This document shows, piece by piece, positions 1-8,373 of a stretch of DNA of 64,000 bases (positions are counted from its first letter, which is position 1; each line of letters begins with the position of its first letter). The notes under the pieces were generated by a model. The model had not been told where the DNA came from, searched no databases, and was given only the letters and a program-made list of their open reading frames with translations. Origin of the DNA: Sphingobacterium spiritivorum ATCC 33861 (GTDB taxonomy: Bacteria; Bacteroidota; Bacteroidia; Sphingobacteriales; Sphingobacteriaceae); NCBI RefSeq assembly GCF_000143765.1, contig NZ_GL379770.1:744001-808000 (forward strand). Direction: 5' to 3'. Made by a program: the position numbers and the translations under genes.

Positions 1-774
1 AAATTGTTCTTCCTTTTCCTTCAGGTTTTCACGATTTGCTTTCGCTTCAGACAGCACTTTATAGCTGTTTTCGGTTTGTTGATATGCTGATCTTAATTGG
101 TCCAGCAATACTTTAGCTTCGCTTAAACCATTTTTCTTCAGTTCAATTGTTCCTGAGTTTATTTCTTCAAATCCGGACAATGCCCCCTGCAGATGTTCGA
201 TCTTTCTGTTGTTTTCGATTTGAAGCAGGGATACTTTTGGTCCCAGGTCGTATTTATCCAGGTTGAAGATTTCCTTCATCATATCCGAACGGTCTTTACC
301 TTTGAGGTCAAGAAATTCTTTAAACTGTCCCTGAGGAATGATGATAGTTCTTTTAAAATTTTGGTAGGTCAGGTTAGTGATATGTGTGGCATCTGCAGAT
401 TCCATCGGAACCCAATTATGCTGCAACCATTCATAAGCCACCCGTTCTATTGTGGAGGTCTGATCAAATTTCTTTTTTCTTTTCCAGTGTACTGCAAACC
501 TGAACCTGCGGTTTTCAAAATTGATAAAATCAAAGATGATAGTGGCTGCAGCAGATTTGAGATTGAGCATATTATAGCTTCTGTTCTCTTTGGAATTGAG
601 ACGTTCGGTGTTACCATACAAGGCAAAACTAATCGCTTCGAGAATAGAGGATTTTCCGGAGCCGACATTTCCGAATATACCGAATAATCCCGCTTCAGTA
701 AGTTTGGTGAAATCTATTTCTTGTTTTTCCTGATAAGAATATAAGCCTTCTATACTTAAATATATGGGTAGCAT
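1..774 (-). CDS. sbcC: Exonuclease subunit SbcC, N-terminal part (cut by window edge)
   Basis: ATPase subunit of the SbcCD (Mre11-Rad50-like) nuclease, a cytoplasmic complex that opens hairpins and blocked DNA ends. The minus frame is open from an ATG at 774 to base 1 (258 codons) with no stop, so the gene continues outside the window. Translation begins MLPIYLSIEGLYSYQ; the Walker A motif GNVGSGKSS is near residue 35 and the Q-loop-like IPQGQFKEFLDL near residue 130. After that it becomes Glu/Lys/Gln-rich, as expected for entry into the long coiled coil. The ATG lies 3 bases after the sbcD stop, so the two form an operon. The Walker B and signature motifs would be at the missing C-terminus. 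Confidence 0.93.
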   Translation of the reverse strand, partial: MLPIYLSIEGLYSYQEKQEIDFTKLTEAGLFGIFGNVGSGKSSILEAISFALYGNTERLNSKENRSYNMLNLKSAAATIIFDFINFENRRFRFAVHWKRKKKFDQTSTIERVAYEWLQHNWVPMESADATHITNLTYQNFKRTIIIPQGQFKEFLDLKGKDRSDMMKEIFNLDKYDLGPKVSLLQIENNRKIEHLQGALSGFEEINSGTIELKKNGLSEAKVLLDQLRSAYQQTENSYKVLSEAKANRENLKEKEEQF

Positions 775-777
775 CTG

Positions 778-2004
778 TTAATCTTCTGTATCGTTGGTAC
801 TGTTCAAAACTTCGTTAAATAAAGAAATCAGTTCATCATTGACCTCTTGTCCGTATCTGGATTTAAAATAATCTTTGAAAAGATCCTGTATATCCTGTTC
901 GAGATTGATATACGCTGCAGCAGACAGTTGTTGTTCCTGCTGTCTGACTATCGGAATAATATGGATAATTCCGTCATGTGCTGCATGGATACGTTTCAGA
1001 TCCTGTGATGTTGCAAACGTTTCGCTTACCAGTGTCAGTTCGACCAATGCATTTGGATGTGTCTGCAACCACGATACAGCTTCATCTGTATCTTCAAAGC
1101 GTTTGCGGTAAAGTCTGCGTCCGGACTGCAGATTGCGTGTCTTTATCTGCACCTGCCTGTTTGCTTCTGCTTCTATAATGACTACTTTCTTTTCCTGTCC
1201 TGCTTCGGAAAATGAATAGGCGAGCGGACTGCCGCTGTAGACTACCGGTGCGAGGTGTCCTCCTATATTCTGATAGCGATGGAGATGCCCCAGAGCGGTG
1301 TATTGTATTTGTAAAGGTATACCGTCTGAATACACGATATCTGCATTTCCTATTTTGATGGGTTTCTCTCCATCCGGTTCCTCGAGTATTTCGCCTCCCC
1401 GCTTGAGCATGTAGAGGTGGGTGACCAGAATGTTGACACCATACTTATCTGCATAGCTATCTGCCAGTGTGCGCCAGGTGTTTTTGAGCACCTCATTGAG
1501 ATTTTCTCCTTTGTCAGTAATCCCGAGGTATTGTTTGAGACGAATTTCATTTGCAAATGGAGTGGAAAGTATACGCAACGGAGAAGAATGTTTTGGTAAC
1601 TGCAGCTCTATAAAACCAAGATCGGATCGTGTAATCGTAAATCCGTTTTCTATTTGAATAGGCTTGATTTGGGTGTCAGGATATCCCATGAATATAATTC
1701 CGCATTCGCGAGCCAGAGCATCCGGCGCATTTATACGGTCGGGACTATCGTGATTGCCAGCTATGGCCAATACAGGTCTCGTTCCGTTGTTCGCAAGTCT
1801 CTTAAGGGTTTTGTATAACAGATCTACAGCTTCGACAGGAGGATTGAAAGTATCAAAAAGATCTCCTGCGACAATCACTGCATCTACCTGCTCTTCATCC
1901 GCAATGTTACATATTTCTTCGAGCACGATACGTTGCTCTTCTATTCTTGTGAAGAAGTCCAGTTTTTTACCCAGATGCCAATCGCCCGTATGCAGTATCT
2001 TCAT
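778..2004 (-). CDS. sbcD: Exonuclease subunit SbcD (Mre11-like metallophosphoesterase)
   Basis: Nuclease subunit of SbcCD, 408 aa, close to the usual length. The N-terminus has the calcineurin-like phosphoesterase metal motifs in order: TGDWHLGK (residues 6-13), GDLFD (about 47-51), and GNHDSPD (about 82-88), with THLYML and GHLHRYQ further on. The C-terminal 120 residues fit the SbcD capping domain. It is the first gene of the pair, with sbcC starting 3 bases downstream. The start is an ATG with an AT-rich upstream region and no clear Shine-Dalgarno, which is normal in Bacteroidota. Confidence 0.95.
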   Translation of the reverse strand: MKILHTGDWHLGKKLDFFTRIEEQRIVLEEICNIADEEQVDAVIVAGDLFDTFNPPVEAVDLLYKTLKRLANNGTRPVLAIAGNHDSPDRINAPDALARECGIIFMGYPDTQIKPIQIENGFTITRSDLGFIELQLPKHSSPLRILSTPFANEIRLKQYLGITDKGENLNEVLKNTWRTLADSYADKYGVNILVTHLYMLKRGGEILEEPDGEKPIKIGNADIVYSDGIPLQIQYTALGHLHRYQNIGGHLAPVVYSGSPLAYSFSEAGQEKKVVIIEAEANRQVQIKTRNLQSGRRLYRKRFEDTDEAVSWLQTHPNALVELTLVSETFATSQDLKRIHAAHDGIIHIIPIVRQQEQQLSAAAYINLEQDIQDLFKDYFKSRYGQEVNDELISLFNEVLNSTNDTED

Positions 2005-2119
2005 GCTTTTTAATTGTTATGCTAATATACCTTTAATCTGTAAAAGCCCGAAATACCTTTTGGGGTCGTGTAGGTTTGCAAAGCTGATATAATCATGCAG
2101 ACGGAAGAGCTTGCTGTAT

Positions 2120-2407
2120 CTATCCGTCTGATTTTCTGTCAGAATGCCCGAGATCTTTATCTGCGGCAACGATATCACGAACCAATTGTTTTAATTCTTT
2201 TATTTCCGGAAAACGTCCCATGCGTTTACGGTCAAAAATCTCCGTTTTATCTATAGTGATAAGGTAGCGCCCGCTTAGTTCGCTGGGTTTCAGGGTTACG
2301 CCGTTCAGTTCTTCGGTAAAGGTGGTCAGGAGCTCCTGCGCCATGTATGCTGCACGTAACATCCATCCACATTTGGGGCAGTATTCTATTGTAATTGTTG
2401 GCTTCAT
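2120..2407 (-). CDS. SelT/SelW/SelH (Rdx) family redox protein
   Basis: Small thioredoxin-like Rdx protein of about 95 aa. The sequence opens MKPTITIEYCPKCGW, with the family's CxxC redox motif right after the first beta strand; the selenocysteine of animal homologs is a Cys here. The frame extends upstream to a TTG at 2458, but the ATG at 2407 starts exactly at the family's usual N-terminus, so I prefer it. The physiological partner is unknown; the family is thought to act in thiol redox reactions. It stands alone between sbcD (115-base gap, nothing seen in it) and a divergent hydrolase gene. Confidence 0.85.
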   Translation of the reverse strand: MKPTITIEYCPKCGWMLRAAYMAQELLTTFTEELNGVTLKPSELSGRYLITIDKTEIFDRKRMGRFPEIKELKQLVRDIVAADKDLGHSDRKSDG

Positions 2408-2514
2408 CTCAAAAATAGTATCATTATCCTTGACTAATTTATGGATTTGTATACGCAATCCGGGTATATTTTGCTATTTTAGATACCTCATTTCTTTACA
2501 TAATCCCATTTACT

Positions 2515-3330
2515 ATGAAACAATCTACACTTCTTGCTGTTTTTCTTTTGCTCTTTCAGGGTATGCTTTTAGCGCAATATAACCTGAAAAAAGATGTTAC
2601 TTATTATCCGGAGACAAAGAGTAAAACGGCAGAATATGAAAGATGTAAACTTGATTTTTATTACCCTGTAGATAAGAAAGATTTTGCTACCATCCTCTGG
2701 TTTCACGGAGGAGGACTGACAGGAGGTCAGAAAGAAATCCCGGAATATCTGAAAAATCGCGGAATGGCAGTAGTAGGGGTAGGGTATCGTCTTTCCCCTC
2801 AGGCAAATGTCGAAAGTATTATTGAAGATGCTGCTGCAGCAATTGCATGGGTATTCAACCATATTGAGGAGTATGGTGGTTCCAGACGACTTGTTTTTGT
2901 ATCGGGACATTCAGCAGGCGGATACCTGGGAATGATGACGACTTTAGATAAACAGTATCTCCAGAAGTATACTATAGATGCAAATCAGATAGCCGGATTA
3001 ATACCTTTCAGCGGGCAGGCTATAACACATTTCACGAGTCGTCAGGAGCAGGGTATAGGAGAGAAACAACCTACTATAGATCGTTTTGCTCCCTTGTTTC
3101 ATGTTCGTCAGGATGCCCCTCCGATCTTGTTAATAACAGGCGACAGGGAACTTGAGATGTTGGGCAGATATGAAGAGAATGCCTACCTCCAGCGTATGTT
3201 GAAAATATCAGGACATAAAGATGTTCGCTTGTTAGAACTTCAGGGATTCGGACATAATATGCAGTATCCAGCCTATCCGTTATTAATAAAGGAAGTAGAG
3301 GAAAGAACAAAAAAGATTTTACAGAAATAA
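2515..3330 (+). CDS. Secreted alpha/beta hydrolase (carboxylesterase-like)
   Basis: Predicted exported esterase, 271 aa, with a signal peptide of about 20 residues (hydrophobic LLAVFLLLFQGMLLA). The oxyanion-hole motif WFHGGG is near residue 64 and the nucleophile elbow GHSAGG near residue 132. The Asp of ITGDRE (about 203) and the His of GFGHNM (about 243) complete a plausible Ser-Asp-His triad. This arrangement fits the BD-FAE/hormone-sensitive-lipase-like group. The substrate cannot be told from sequence. It is monocistronic, with a bidirectional terminator hairpin directly after it. Confidence 0.85.
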   Translation: MKQSTLLAVFLLLFQGMLLAQYNLKKDVTYYPETKSKTAEYERCKLDFYYPVDKKDFATILWFHGGGLTGGQKEIPEYLKNRGMAVVGVGYRLSPQANVESIIEDAAAAIAWVFNHIEEYGGSRRLVFVSGHSAGGYLGMMTTLDKQYLQKYTIDANQIAGLIPFSGQAITHFTSRQEQGIGEKQPTIDRFAPLFHVRQDAPPILLITGDRELEMLGRYEENAYLQRMLKISGHKDVRLLELQGFGHNMQYPAYPLLIKEVEERTKKILQK

Positions 3331-3383
3331 GCTGAACGATTCAACTGTAGACTGAGTCACAACTAAAGAAAAATAGTTTTTAC

Positions 3384-3419
3384 AAACCAAAAAAGGTGCA
3401 TCAGCTCCTTTTTTGGTTT
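3384..3419. terminator. Bidirectional intrinsic terminator
   Basis: A 13-bp stem (AAACCAAAAAAGG paired with CCTTTTTTGGTTT) with a 10-base loop sits between the convergent hydrolase and cytochrome genes. A/T tracts on both sides let it serve either strand. Confidence 0.75.
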
Positions 3420-3423
3420 TAAT

Positions 3424-3834
3424 CTATAAAGATACAACTTCCGGATGTTTTTTGCCGTTATGACAAGTCATGCAACTTATCTGAGCCATTGTTCCGGATT
3501 TTTCGTCTTTATGTGTGAAATATTTTTTATTGATTTTCTGTGTCATCTTCATCATACTTCTGGCAATGTCTTTATGTGGGTTTTCATCGCTTGCAAAGTC
3601 CATTTTCTGAGGATCAGTTGTGCTCTTAGCATGGCAGAAGTTACATTTTACACCTAATGCCACCTTAAAGTTATCCATAACTTTGTCCAGCTCTTCATTA
3701 CTTATATTTTTGGGAAGTACTTTCAGATTTTTTGCTTTTTTTTCCTGTGCAGGCTGGGGAGCCGGAATAAATGCAGTTAAAGCGATAATGGCAGAGAAAA
3801 TAACAGTTACAATGGTGATTTTTTGAAGTCTCAT
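3424..3834 (-). CDS. Diheme c-type cytochrome, periplasmic
   Basis: 136-aa protein with an N-terminal hydrophobic segment (residues 5-24) that is a signal peptide or membrane anchor. It has two heme-c binding motifs, CNFCH (near residue 62) and CMTCH (near residue 120). Spacing and surrounding sequence (ISNEELDKVMDNFKVALGVKC) resemble the short cytochrome proteins of Bacteroidota related to the photosynthetic reaction centre cytochrome c subunit domain. The role is presumably periplasmic electron transfer. The partner is unknown and no oxidase or dehydrogenase gene is nearby. Confidence 0.85.
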   Translation of the reverse strand: MRLQKITIVTVIFSAIIALTAFIPAPQPAQEKKAKNLKVLPKNISNEELDKVMDNFKVALGVKCNFCHAKSTTDPQKMDFASDENPHKDIARSMMKMTQKINKKYFTHKDEKSGTMAQISCMTCHNGKKHPEVVSL

Positions 3835-3983
3835 AATGTAATGTGTTTATATGGATTGTAGTGTTAATGTAAAATTACGATAATATGATTACATATGAGT
3901 ATACAATAATCTATTTAGAATTTGTATCAATAATCCGTCAAGAGTTTGTATTTTAGTAACCCGAATATTAAATTTTTGACCCT

Positions 3984-4679
3984 ATGTATATGTATATCAA
4001 GTCTGTAGTGAGTTTTTTAATATTTTTAACTCTCTTTATTCAGACTACTGTTGCACAGCCAAGTCCTGTTAAAGGAGAGACTGCATACCCTTTTATGATT
4101 CAGCTGCCTAAAGCTGAAATTCTTGAAAATAAGCCTCCTGTATTGGTATTTCTTCATGGCAGAAGTCTTTCCGGAACAAATCTGAATCGGGTAACCCGAT
4201 ATGGGGTGCTCTATGCAATGGCCAAGGGTCAGGAAGTACCGGCCATTGTCATCGCTCCGCAATCAAGGGGTGGATGGGATCCGGATAAAGTAATGGAAGT
4301 AGTAGATTATACAATCAGGAAATATAATGCCGACAGTTCCAGAATATATGTAGCAGGAATGAGCATGGGTGGATATGGGACGATGGATGTAGCGGGGAAA
4401 TATCCGGACAGAATAGCTGCTGCAGTCGCCATTTGCGGAGGAGGAACATTGAGCTATGCACAAAATCTGGCTAAAGTACCTCTTTGGGTACAACATGGAA
4501 ATAAAGATCATATTGTACCAATGTCTGAATCCAAAAAAATTGTCAATGCTATTAAAAAAGCAGATGCAGATGCTGACGTAACGCTAACCATCATTCCGGG
4601 AGGAAATCACGGTAGCGTGGAACGTCTCTTTCATCAGGATGATATCTATGACTGGATGTTCAAGCATGTGAAAAATTAA
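3984..4679 (+). CDS. Secreted alpha/beta hydrolase (PHB-depolymerase/feruloyl-esterase-like)
   Basis: 231-aa predicted exported esterase. A hydrophobic signal segment (SVVSFLIFLTLFIQTTVAQ) ends near residue 25. Motifs in order are FLHGRSLSGTNLN (oxyanion hole), GMSMGGYGTMD with the nucleophile Ser near residue 119, WVQHGNKDHIVP with the likely acid Asp, and GGNHGSVERLF with the His. This resembles the prolyl-oligopeptidase-like/PHB depolymerase esterases often found with carbohydrate-active enzymes. Its stop lies immediately before a long hairpin covering the start of the next gene. Confidence 0.82.
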   Translation: MYMYIKSVVSFLIFLTLFIQTTVAQPSPVKGETAYPFMIQLPKAEILENKPPVLVFLHGRSLSGTNLNRVTRYGVLYAMAKGQEVPAIVIAPQSRGGWDPDKVMEVVDYTIRKYNADSSRIYVAGMSMGGYGTMDVAGKYPDRIAAAVAICGGGTLSYAQNLAKVPLWVQHGNKDHIVPMSESKKIVNAIKKADADADVTLTIIPGGNHGSVERLFHQDDIYDWMFKHVKN

Positions 4680-4680
4680 G

Positions 4681-4731
4681 TCTTCCATACTCAAAAATGC
4701 TAATATTTTTAGTATTTTTGGGTATGGAAGA
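4681..4731 (+). promoter_or_regulatory. 18-bp stem-loop burying a start codon
   Basis: Bases 4681-4698 pair with 4714-4731 through 18 base pairs (one G-T wobble) around a 15-base loop. The preferred ATG of the radical SAM gene (4724) lies inside the 3' arm, and the alternative ATG (4697) is at the loop border. There is no T-tract after the 3' arm, so it is not a classical terminator for the upstream gene. Translational control is an inference. Confidence 0.6.
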
Positions 4732-5788
4732 GTCGAATTACTTTAAAGGAAGAGGTGCACAGGTCAATCCCAATAATAAATTTTTTGTATCTCAATATGT
4801 ACAGGAGCATATTGAAGGATTAGACGAGCCCTTTCTGGAACATGTTCCCACTCAACTGATTCCTACTCATCCCAAAAAAATCATTTCCGTTTCGGATAGT
4901 CCCGATCTGCATTTTACGCAATCTATTAATCCTTATCAGGGATGTGAGCATGGCTGTATTTATTGTTATGCGCGGAATGCACATGAGTATTGGGGATTCA
5001 GTGCCGGATTGGATTTTGAACGTAAGATACTGGTCAAGTATGATGCTGCCCGGCTATTGGAGAAGCAATTTAATAATGTAAACTATCAACCCTCTGCTAT
5101 TATGCTTTCCGGCAATACGGATTGCTATCAGCCTATAGAACGCAAACTAAAAATAACCAGATCTATTCTGGAGGTCATGTTGAAATACCGGCATCCGGTC
5201 TCTATCATCAGTAAGAATACGCTGATGTTGCGGGATCTGGATATAATAGAAGAGCTGGCCAAGCTGCAATTGATCTCTGTAGCGGTTACGATCAATTCCC
5301 TGAGTGAAGACGTAAGACAGAAGATGGAACCCCGTACAGTGACTGCTTCAGCAAGACTGAAACTGATTGAAAAACTGACTGGTAAGGGAGTGCCTGTAAT
5401 GCTAATGGTTGCACCTATAGTACCGGGAATCAACAGTGATGAGATGCCGTTACTGATCAAAAGTGCAGCAGCAGCAGGAGCACGATCTGCCAGTTATACT
5501 ATTGTCCGGCTGAATGGTGCTATAGCAGACATTTTTAAAGACTGGTTGTATAAAAATTATCCTGATCGTGCAGACAAAGTGTTGCATGGGATAGCGGATT
5601 GCCACAATGGAAAGTTGAATGACAGTGAATTTGGAAGAAGAATAAGAGGGGAAGGAAATCTGGCAGAAAGTATACGTGATCTGTTTCGCTTATCGGTGAA
5701 ACAACACATGGGCAAAAATGATCATCCGACAATACGAACAGATCTTTTTCAGGTCCCTAATCGGGGGCGGCAACTGGGGCTTTTCTGA
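4724..5788 (+). CDS. PA0069-family radical SAM protein
   Basis: Cytoplasmic [4Fe-4S] radical SAM enzyme of about 354 aa, related to spore photoproduct lyase-like SplB proteins (PA0069/Rv2578c group). The cluster motif CEHGCIYC lies near residues 74-81 within NPYQGCEHGCIYCYARNAHE, and the N-terminus has the typical KGRGAQ...NKF element. The frame opens 27 bases earlier at another ATG, but MEESNYFKGRGAQ is the expected family N-terminus. The reaction of this family is not established. An 18-bp hairpin covers the start, and a terminator follows the stop. Confidence 0.88.
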   Translation: MEESNYFKGRGAQVNPNNKFFVSQYVQEHIEGLDEPFLEHVPTQLIPTHPKKIISVSDSPDLHFTQSINPYQGCEHGCIYCYARNAHEYWGFSAGLDFERKILVKYDAARLLEKQFNNVNYQPSAIMLSGNTDCYQPIERKLKITRSILEVMLKYRHPVSIISKNTLMLRDLDIIEELAKLQLISVAVTINSLSEDVRQKMEPRTVTASARLKLIEKLTGKGVPVMLMVAPIVPGINSDEMPLLIKSAAAAGARSASYTIVRLNGAIADIFKDWLYKNYPDRADKVLHGIADCHNGKLNDSEFGRRIRGEGNLAESIRDLFRLSVKQHMGKNDHPTIRTDLFQVPNRGRQLGLF

Positions 5789-5811
5789 TCATTGCTGTTC
5801 AATAAAATTGA

Positions 5812-5841
5812 AAAGCTCAGAAATAATTGTTTCTGAGCTTT
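5812..5841. terminator. Intrinsic terminator
   Basis: A perfect 12-bp inverted repeat (AAAGCTCAGAAA / TTTCTGAGCTTT) with a 6-base loop follows the radical SAM gene. Confidence 0.75.
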
Positions 5842-5910
5842 CTTACTTATGGAGCGGGTGGCGTTGTTGTTTGTCTTAATTTGTTTTATATGCATAGGGG
5901 CTTTCTTTTA

Positions 5911-6348
5911 TTATTTTTTAGGATAGGAGGTAACGACCTGACTTACTTTCCATACTTCACCGTCGCTGCAGACAGTTACATATTCTACTTTTGTGAAGTT
6001 CTGGTAGGTTAATGTGATTTTAGCTATAGCGCAGTTGTCGTTACGTTCGATAATGGTATGACTTGTCTGGCAGTTCTGTACATAGCCTTTCTGACTTTTT
6101 ACATAGTCTATAAATGGTTTTTTGGAATGGGTTATCACTTTTGCAGGTGTAGATACGGTCTGGAAGAAATTATCAGTAAACAGATTTTCTACATTTTCAG
6201 GGTTCCCCATGGTAGTCGTTTCAATATAATTGCTGATCACAGCATCCGCTGAATAGTTTTTGCCGGGATTATAGCTTCCTGAAGCAAAAGAGCTTGTTGT
6301 TATTGCAATGAATAATACGACAGCTACAGTTTTGATTAGATTTTTCAT
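5911..6348 (-). CDS. Secreted NTF2-like protein (putative lumazine-binding type)
   Basis: 145-aa protein with a clear signal peptide (residues 1-22, ending TTSSFASG). The mature part looks like the small cone-shaped NTF2-like fold: an N-terminal helix with DAVISNYIETTTMGN, then VENLFTDNFFQTV, and a C-terminal strand pair KVEYVTVCSDGEVWKVSQVV. This fits the putative lumazine-binding (Lumazine_bd_2) group common in Bacteroidota. The ligand is unknown. It is a single gene with its own 5' region. Confidence 0.72.
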   Translation of the reverse strand: MKNLIKTVAVVLFIAITTSSFASGSYNPGKNYSADAVISNYIETTTMGNPENVENLFTDNFFQTVSTPAKVITHSKKPFIDYVKSQKGYVQNCQTSHTIIERNDNCAIAKITLTYQNFTKVEYVTVCSDGEVWKVSQVVTSYPKK

Positions 6349-6538
6349 GATGTGTTTTTTTGGTTGTTTTTAATTTTTTTATGGTTCTTGTTAATTGTTT
6401 GATCCAAAGGTATAAGCAATAACAAACCCTGTCCATAGCTAATTGGTGAGTCCAGTCAAAAAATCGGTAAACGGAGTAAACGGATCGGTGAAAAAGTTGC
6501 AGCAGATCTGCTGTCGGTGAAAATTCAGGTGTAAAAAA

Positions 6539-6579
6539 CCGGAGAAGGCTGTAATTTATGTTTTTACATTCTCCTCCGG
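6539..6579 (-). terminator. Possible terminator of the downstream-facing membrane-protein gene
   Basis: CCGGAG (6539-6544) can pair with CTCCGG (6574-6579), or GGAGAA (6541-6546) with TTCTCC (6569-6574), and GTAA/TTAC inside also pair. It lies just after the minus-strand gene that ends at 6597. The stem is imperfect. Confidence 0.4.
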
Positions 6580-6596
6580 CCAGTCTGTGGTACAGA

Positions 6597-7139
6597 TTAA
6601 TCGAATTGATTAAGAATATCTTTCATACGGTCTTCGTATTTCTGGTATGTAGATTTAGCTGAATATTCTGCAATTGTAAACAGGAATACAAGTGTACTGA
6701 TCGTAAGTGCTATATAAGCAGTCGTTCCGGGTATTAAGGATTCGATCTTATGCGCAATGGGGTCGAAGTTGAAATTTGTGATGTACAGACAGGTTATCCC
6801 ATACGCAAGAGCTGTGATAATCATTATAAAATTGAAATTGGTGTAGATGTTTACATTTAATTTCAATTCATGGTAGAACCAGGTCAGGTCTTTGGCGTTT
6901 TCCAGATCAATGGTTAAGGCAGACTTATAAAAGCTGTAAAATTTGTAGAGATAGTAGCCGGAGAATGATAGTGTCAACGCATAGAATACTATGTAGACTG
7001 AAGTCATCGCCTGATTGAAATTAAAGTAGTATGGTACAAATAATAGCGCGACCAAACCCGTGACCTGACCAAAGAATTCAATTCTCATTTGTTTTCTTAC
7101 AGGTTCTGCAATAGTTGTGTTTAAATTTTTCGTTTCCAT
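6597..7139 (-). CDS. Four-TM membrane protein, paralog of the sigma-factor partner at 37.7 kb
   Basis: 180-aa membrane protein with about four hydrophobic segments (near residues 24-41, 46-66, 104-120, 140-158). It is clearly homologous to the protein encoded at 37696-38334: both share FYKSA after the second segment, a (F/M)Y(H/D)LK block, and the C-terminus ILNQ(F/L). It lacks that protein's first 40 or so cytoplasmic residues, which would be the likely sigma-contacting part. It is not next to a sigma gene, but its upstream region carries the same TGTAACGTTT/TTACTAA elements as the sigma gene. Function unknown; possibly a target or modulator of that regulon. Confidence 0.75.
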   Translation of the reverse strand: METKNLNTTIAEPVRKQMRIEFFGQVTGLVALLFVPYYFNFNQAMTSVYIVFYALTLSFSGYYLYKFYSFYKSALTIDLENAKDLTWFYHELKLNVNIYTNFNFIMIITALAYGITCLYITNFNFDPIAHKIESLIPGTTAYIALTISTLVFLFTIAEYSAKSTYQKYEDRMKDILNQFD

Positions 7140-7166
7140 AATTTCTGAATATTAGATTTTATAGAG

Positions 7167-7195
7167 TTAGTAAGGCTATTGCAGGAAACGTTACA
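7167..7195 (-). promoter_or_regulatory. Putative ECF-sigma promoter, copy 1
   Basis: On the minus strand TGTAACG (7195-7189) continuing into TTT is followed 15 bases later by TTACTAA (7173-7167), 28 bases before the ATG at 7139. The same elements with 14-base spacing lie at 37124-37151 before the ECF sigma gene. The match in both elements suggests use by the same sigma factor. Confidence 0.55.
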
Positions 7196-7274
7196 GAGGT
7201 TGAGAAGAATTATTACAATATTGTTTTCAGAAGTTGTATTCAGAGATATTTATTCCTTTGATTTTTAGCGACAT

Positions 7275-7312
7275 AAAAAAGGCTTTACAGATCCGTCTGT
7301 AAAGCCTTTTTT
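7275..7312. terminator. Bidirectional intrinsic terminator
   Basis: A 16-bp perfect stem (AAAAAAGGCTTTACAG / CTGTAAAGCCTTTTTT) with a 6-base loop lies just beyond the DUF5606 gene stop. Confidence 0.85.
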
Positions 7313-7329
7313 ATACTATAAAGATTTGA

Positions 7330-7734
7330 TTATACCAAAGGAGCCGGAGCTTCTTCATCAAATATCGGTAATTCTTTAATAATGTTATACCAGGAAATTA
7401 TTTTCTTGATATCTGAAGTATATACACGGGATTCATCATGTCCTGGTGCTACTTCACGGAAAAAATCACGTAGTGTATCTCCGCTAGCTTTCACATCAGG
7501 TGTTTCCAGTCCTTTTGTTTTGATAGTTTCGAATACATCCAGTAATTTGATTTCTTCTTCTTCTCCGTAGATCGTAATATCTTCCAGAGTTGCCATCTTC
7601 GTTGTAGACAGGTTTACTACGGATTTAATTTTAGCTTTATCTAATGTTTCCAGGATAAAACCACCTTTATTTTGTCCGATCAATTTAAATAATCCCGGTT
7701 TGCCGGTTACAGATACTAATGCTCTTAAATTCAT
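7330..7734 (-). CDS. DUF5606 family protein
   Basis: 134-aa cytoplasmic protein conserved in Bacteroidota. It begins MNLRALVSVTGKPGLFKLIG, the typical N-terminus of the family, followed by a segment with SVVNLSTTKMATLEDITIYG and an acidic C-terminal part. The family has no established function. It follows the cyclophilin gene by 23 bases on the same strand, so the two probably form an operon, and it ends at a strong hairpin. Confidence 0.88.
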   Translation of the reverse strand: MNLRALVSVTGKPGLFKLIGQNKGGFILETLDKAKIKSVVNLSTTKMATLEDITIYGEEEEIKLLDVFETIKTKGLETPDVKASGDTLRDFFREVAPGHDESRVYTSDIKKIISWYNIIKELPIFDEEAPAPLV

Positions 7735-7757
7735 TTTAATAGTTTTCGGTAAGGGTA

Positions 7758-8216
7758 TTAATCTTCAATTACTTCAATTGTCAAAATACGATCACCCTGA
7801 CGGATATCATCCACTACATCTACATTTTCAACAACTTTACCAAAACAGGTATGATTGCGGTCCAGATGTGCAGTATTGTTGCGGCTATGGCAGATAAAAA
7901 ACTGAGAACCTCCGGTATTGCGGCCTGCATGTGCCATAGAAAGTACACCGCGGTCATGATATTGGTTTTCTCCTGTCAGTTCACAATCTATTTTGTAACC
8001 CGGCCCACCTGTTCCCGGTACACCTGCTGCGCCTTCTTTAGAATTAGGGCAACCTCCTTGAATAACGAAATCAGGGATAACACGGTGAAATGCTAATCCG
8101 TCATAATATCCTGATTTAGCCAGTTTGATAAAGTTATCTACTGTATTTGGAGCATCGGCTGTGTAAAATTCCACAGTCATGTCGCCTTTTTCTGTTTTAA
8201 TAATCGCTTTGCTCAT
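7758..8216 (-). CDS. Peptidyl-prolyl cis-trans isomerase, cyclophilin type
   Basis: 152-aa single-domain cyclophilin without a signal peptide, so cytoplasmic. Family motifs are FHRVIPDFVIQGG (near residues 43-55), the catalytic Arg in FHRV, GVLSMAH, GSQFFICH and HTCFGKV. It catalyses proline isomerisation in protein folding. It is the first gene of a likely operon with the DUF5606 gene. Confidence 0.93.
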   Translation of the reverse strand: MSKAIIKTEKGDMTVEFYTADAPNTVDNFIKLAKSGYYDGLAFHRVIPDFVIQGGCPNSKEGAAGVPGTGGPGYKIDCELTGENQYHDRGVLSMAHAGRNTGGSQFFICHSRNNTAHLDRNHTCFGKVVENVDVVDDIRQGDRILTIEVIED

Positions 8217-8373
8217 ATCAATATTTTTTTGGATTACAAAGATAAGATTTACAACTGACTTGGGAAAACGTAAAGTGGTTGATTTTCTGTAATTAATGAA
8301 ATAAATGTTTGTAGAAATAACTTTTCTTTGAGAGATATTGTTATCTTTAGGGTGAATTATATGTTTTTCAATT

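Noticed and set aside
193..687. 164-codon open frame on the plus strand at the left edge
   Set aside because: It is antisense to sbcC, whose N-terminus with Walker A and Q-loop motifs is read clearly on the minus strand.
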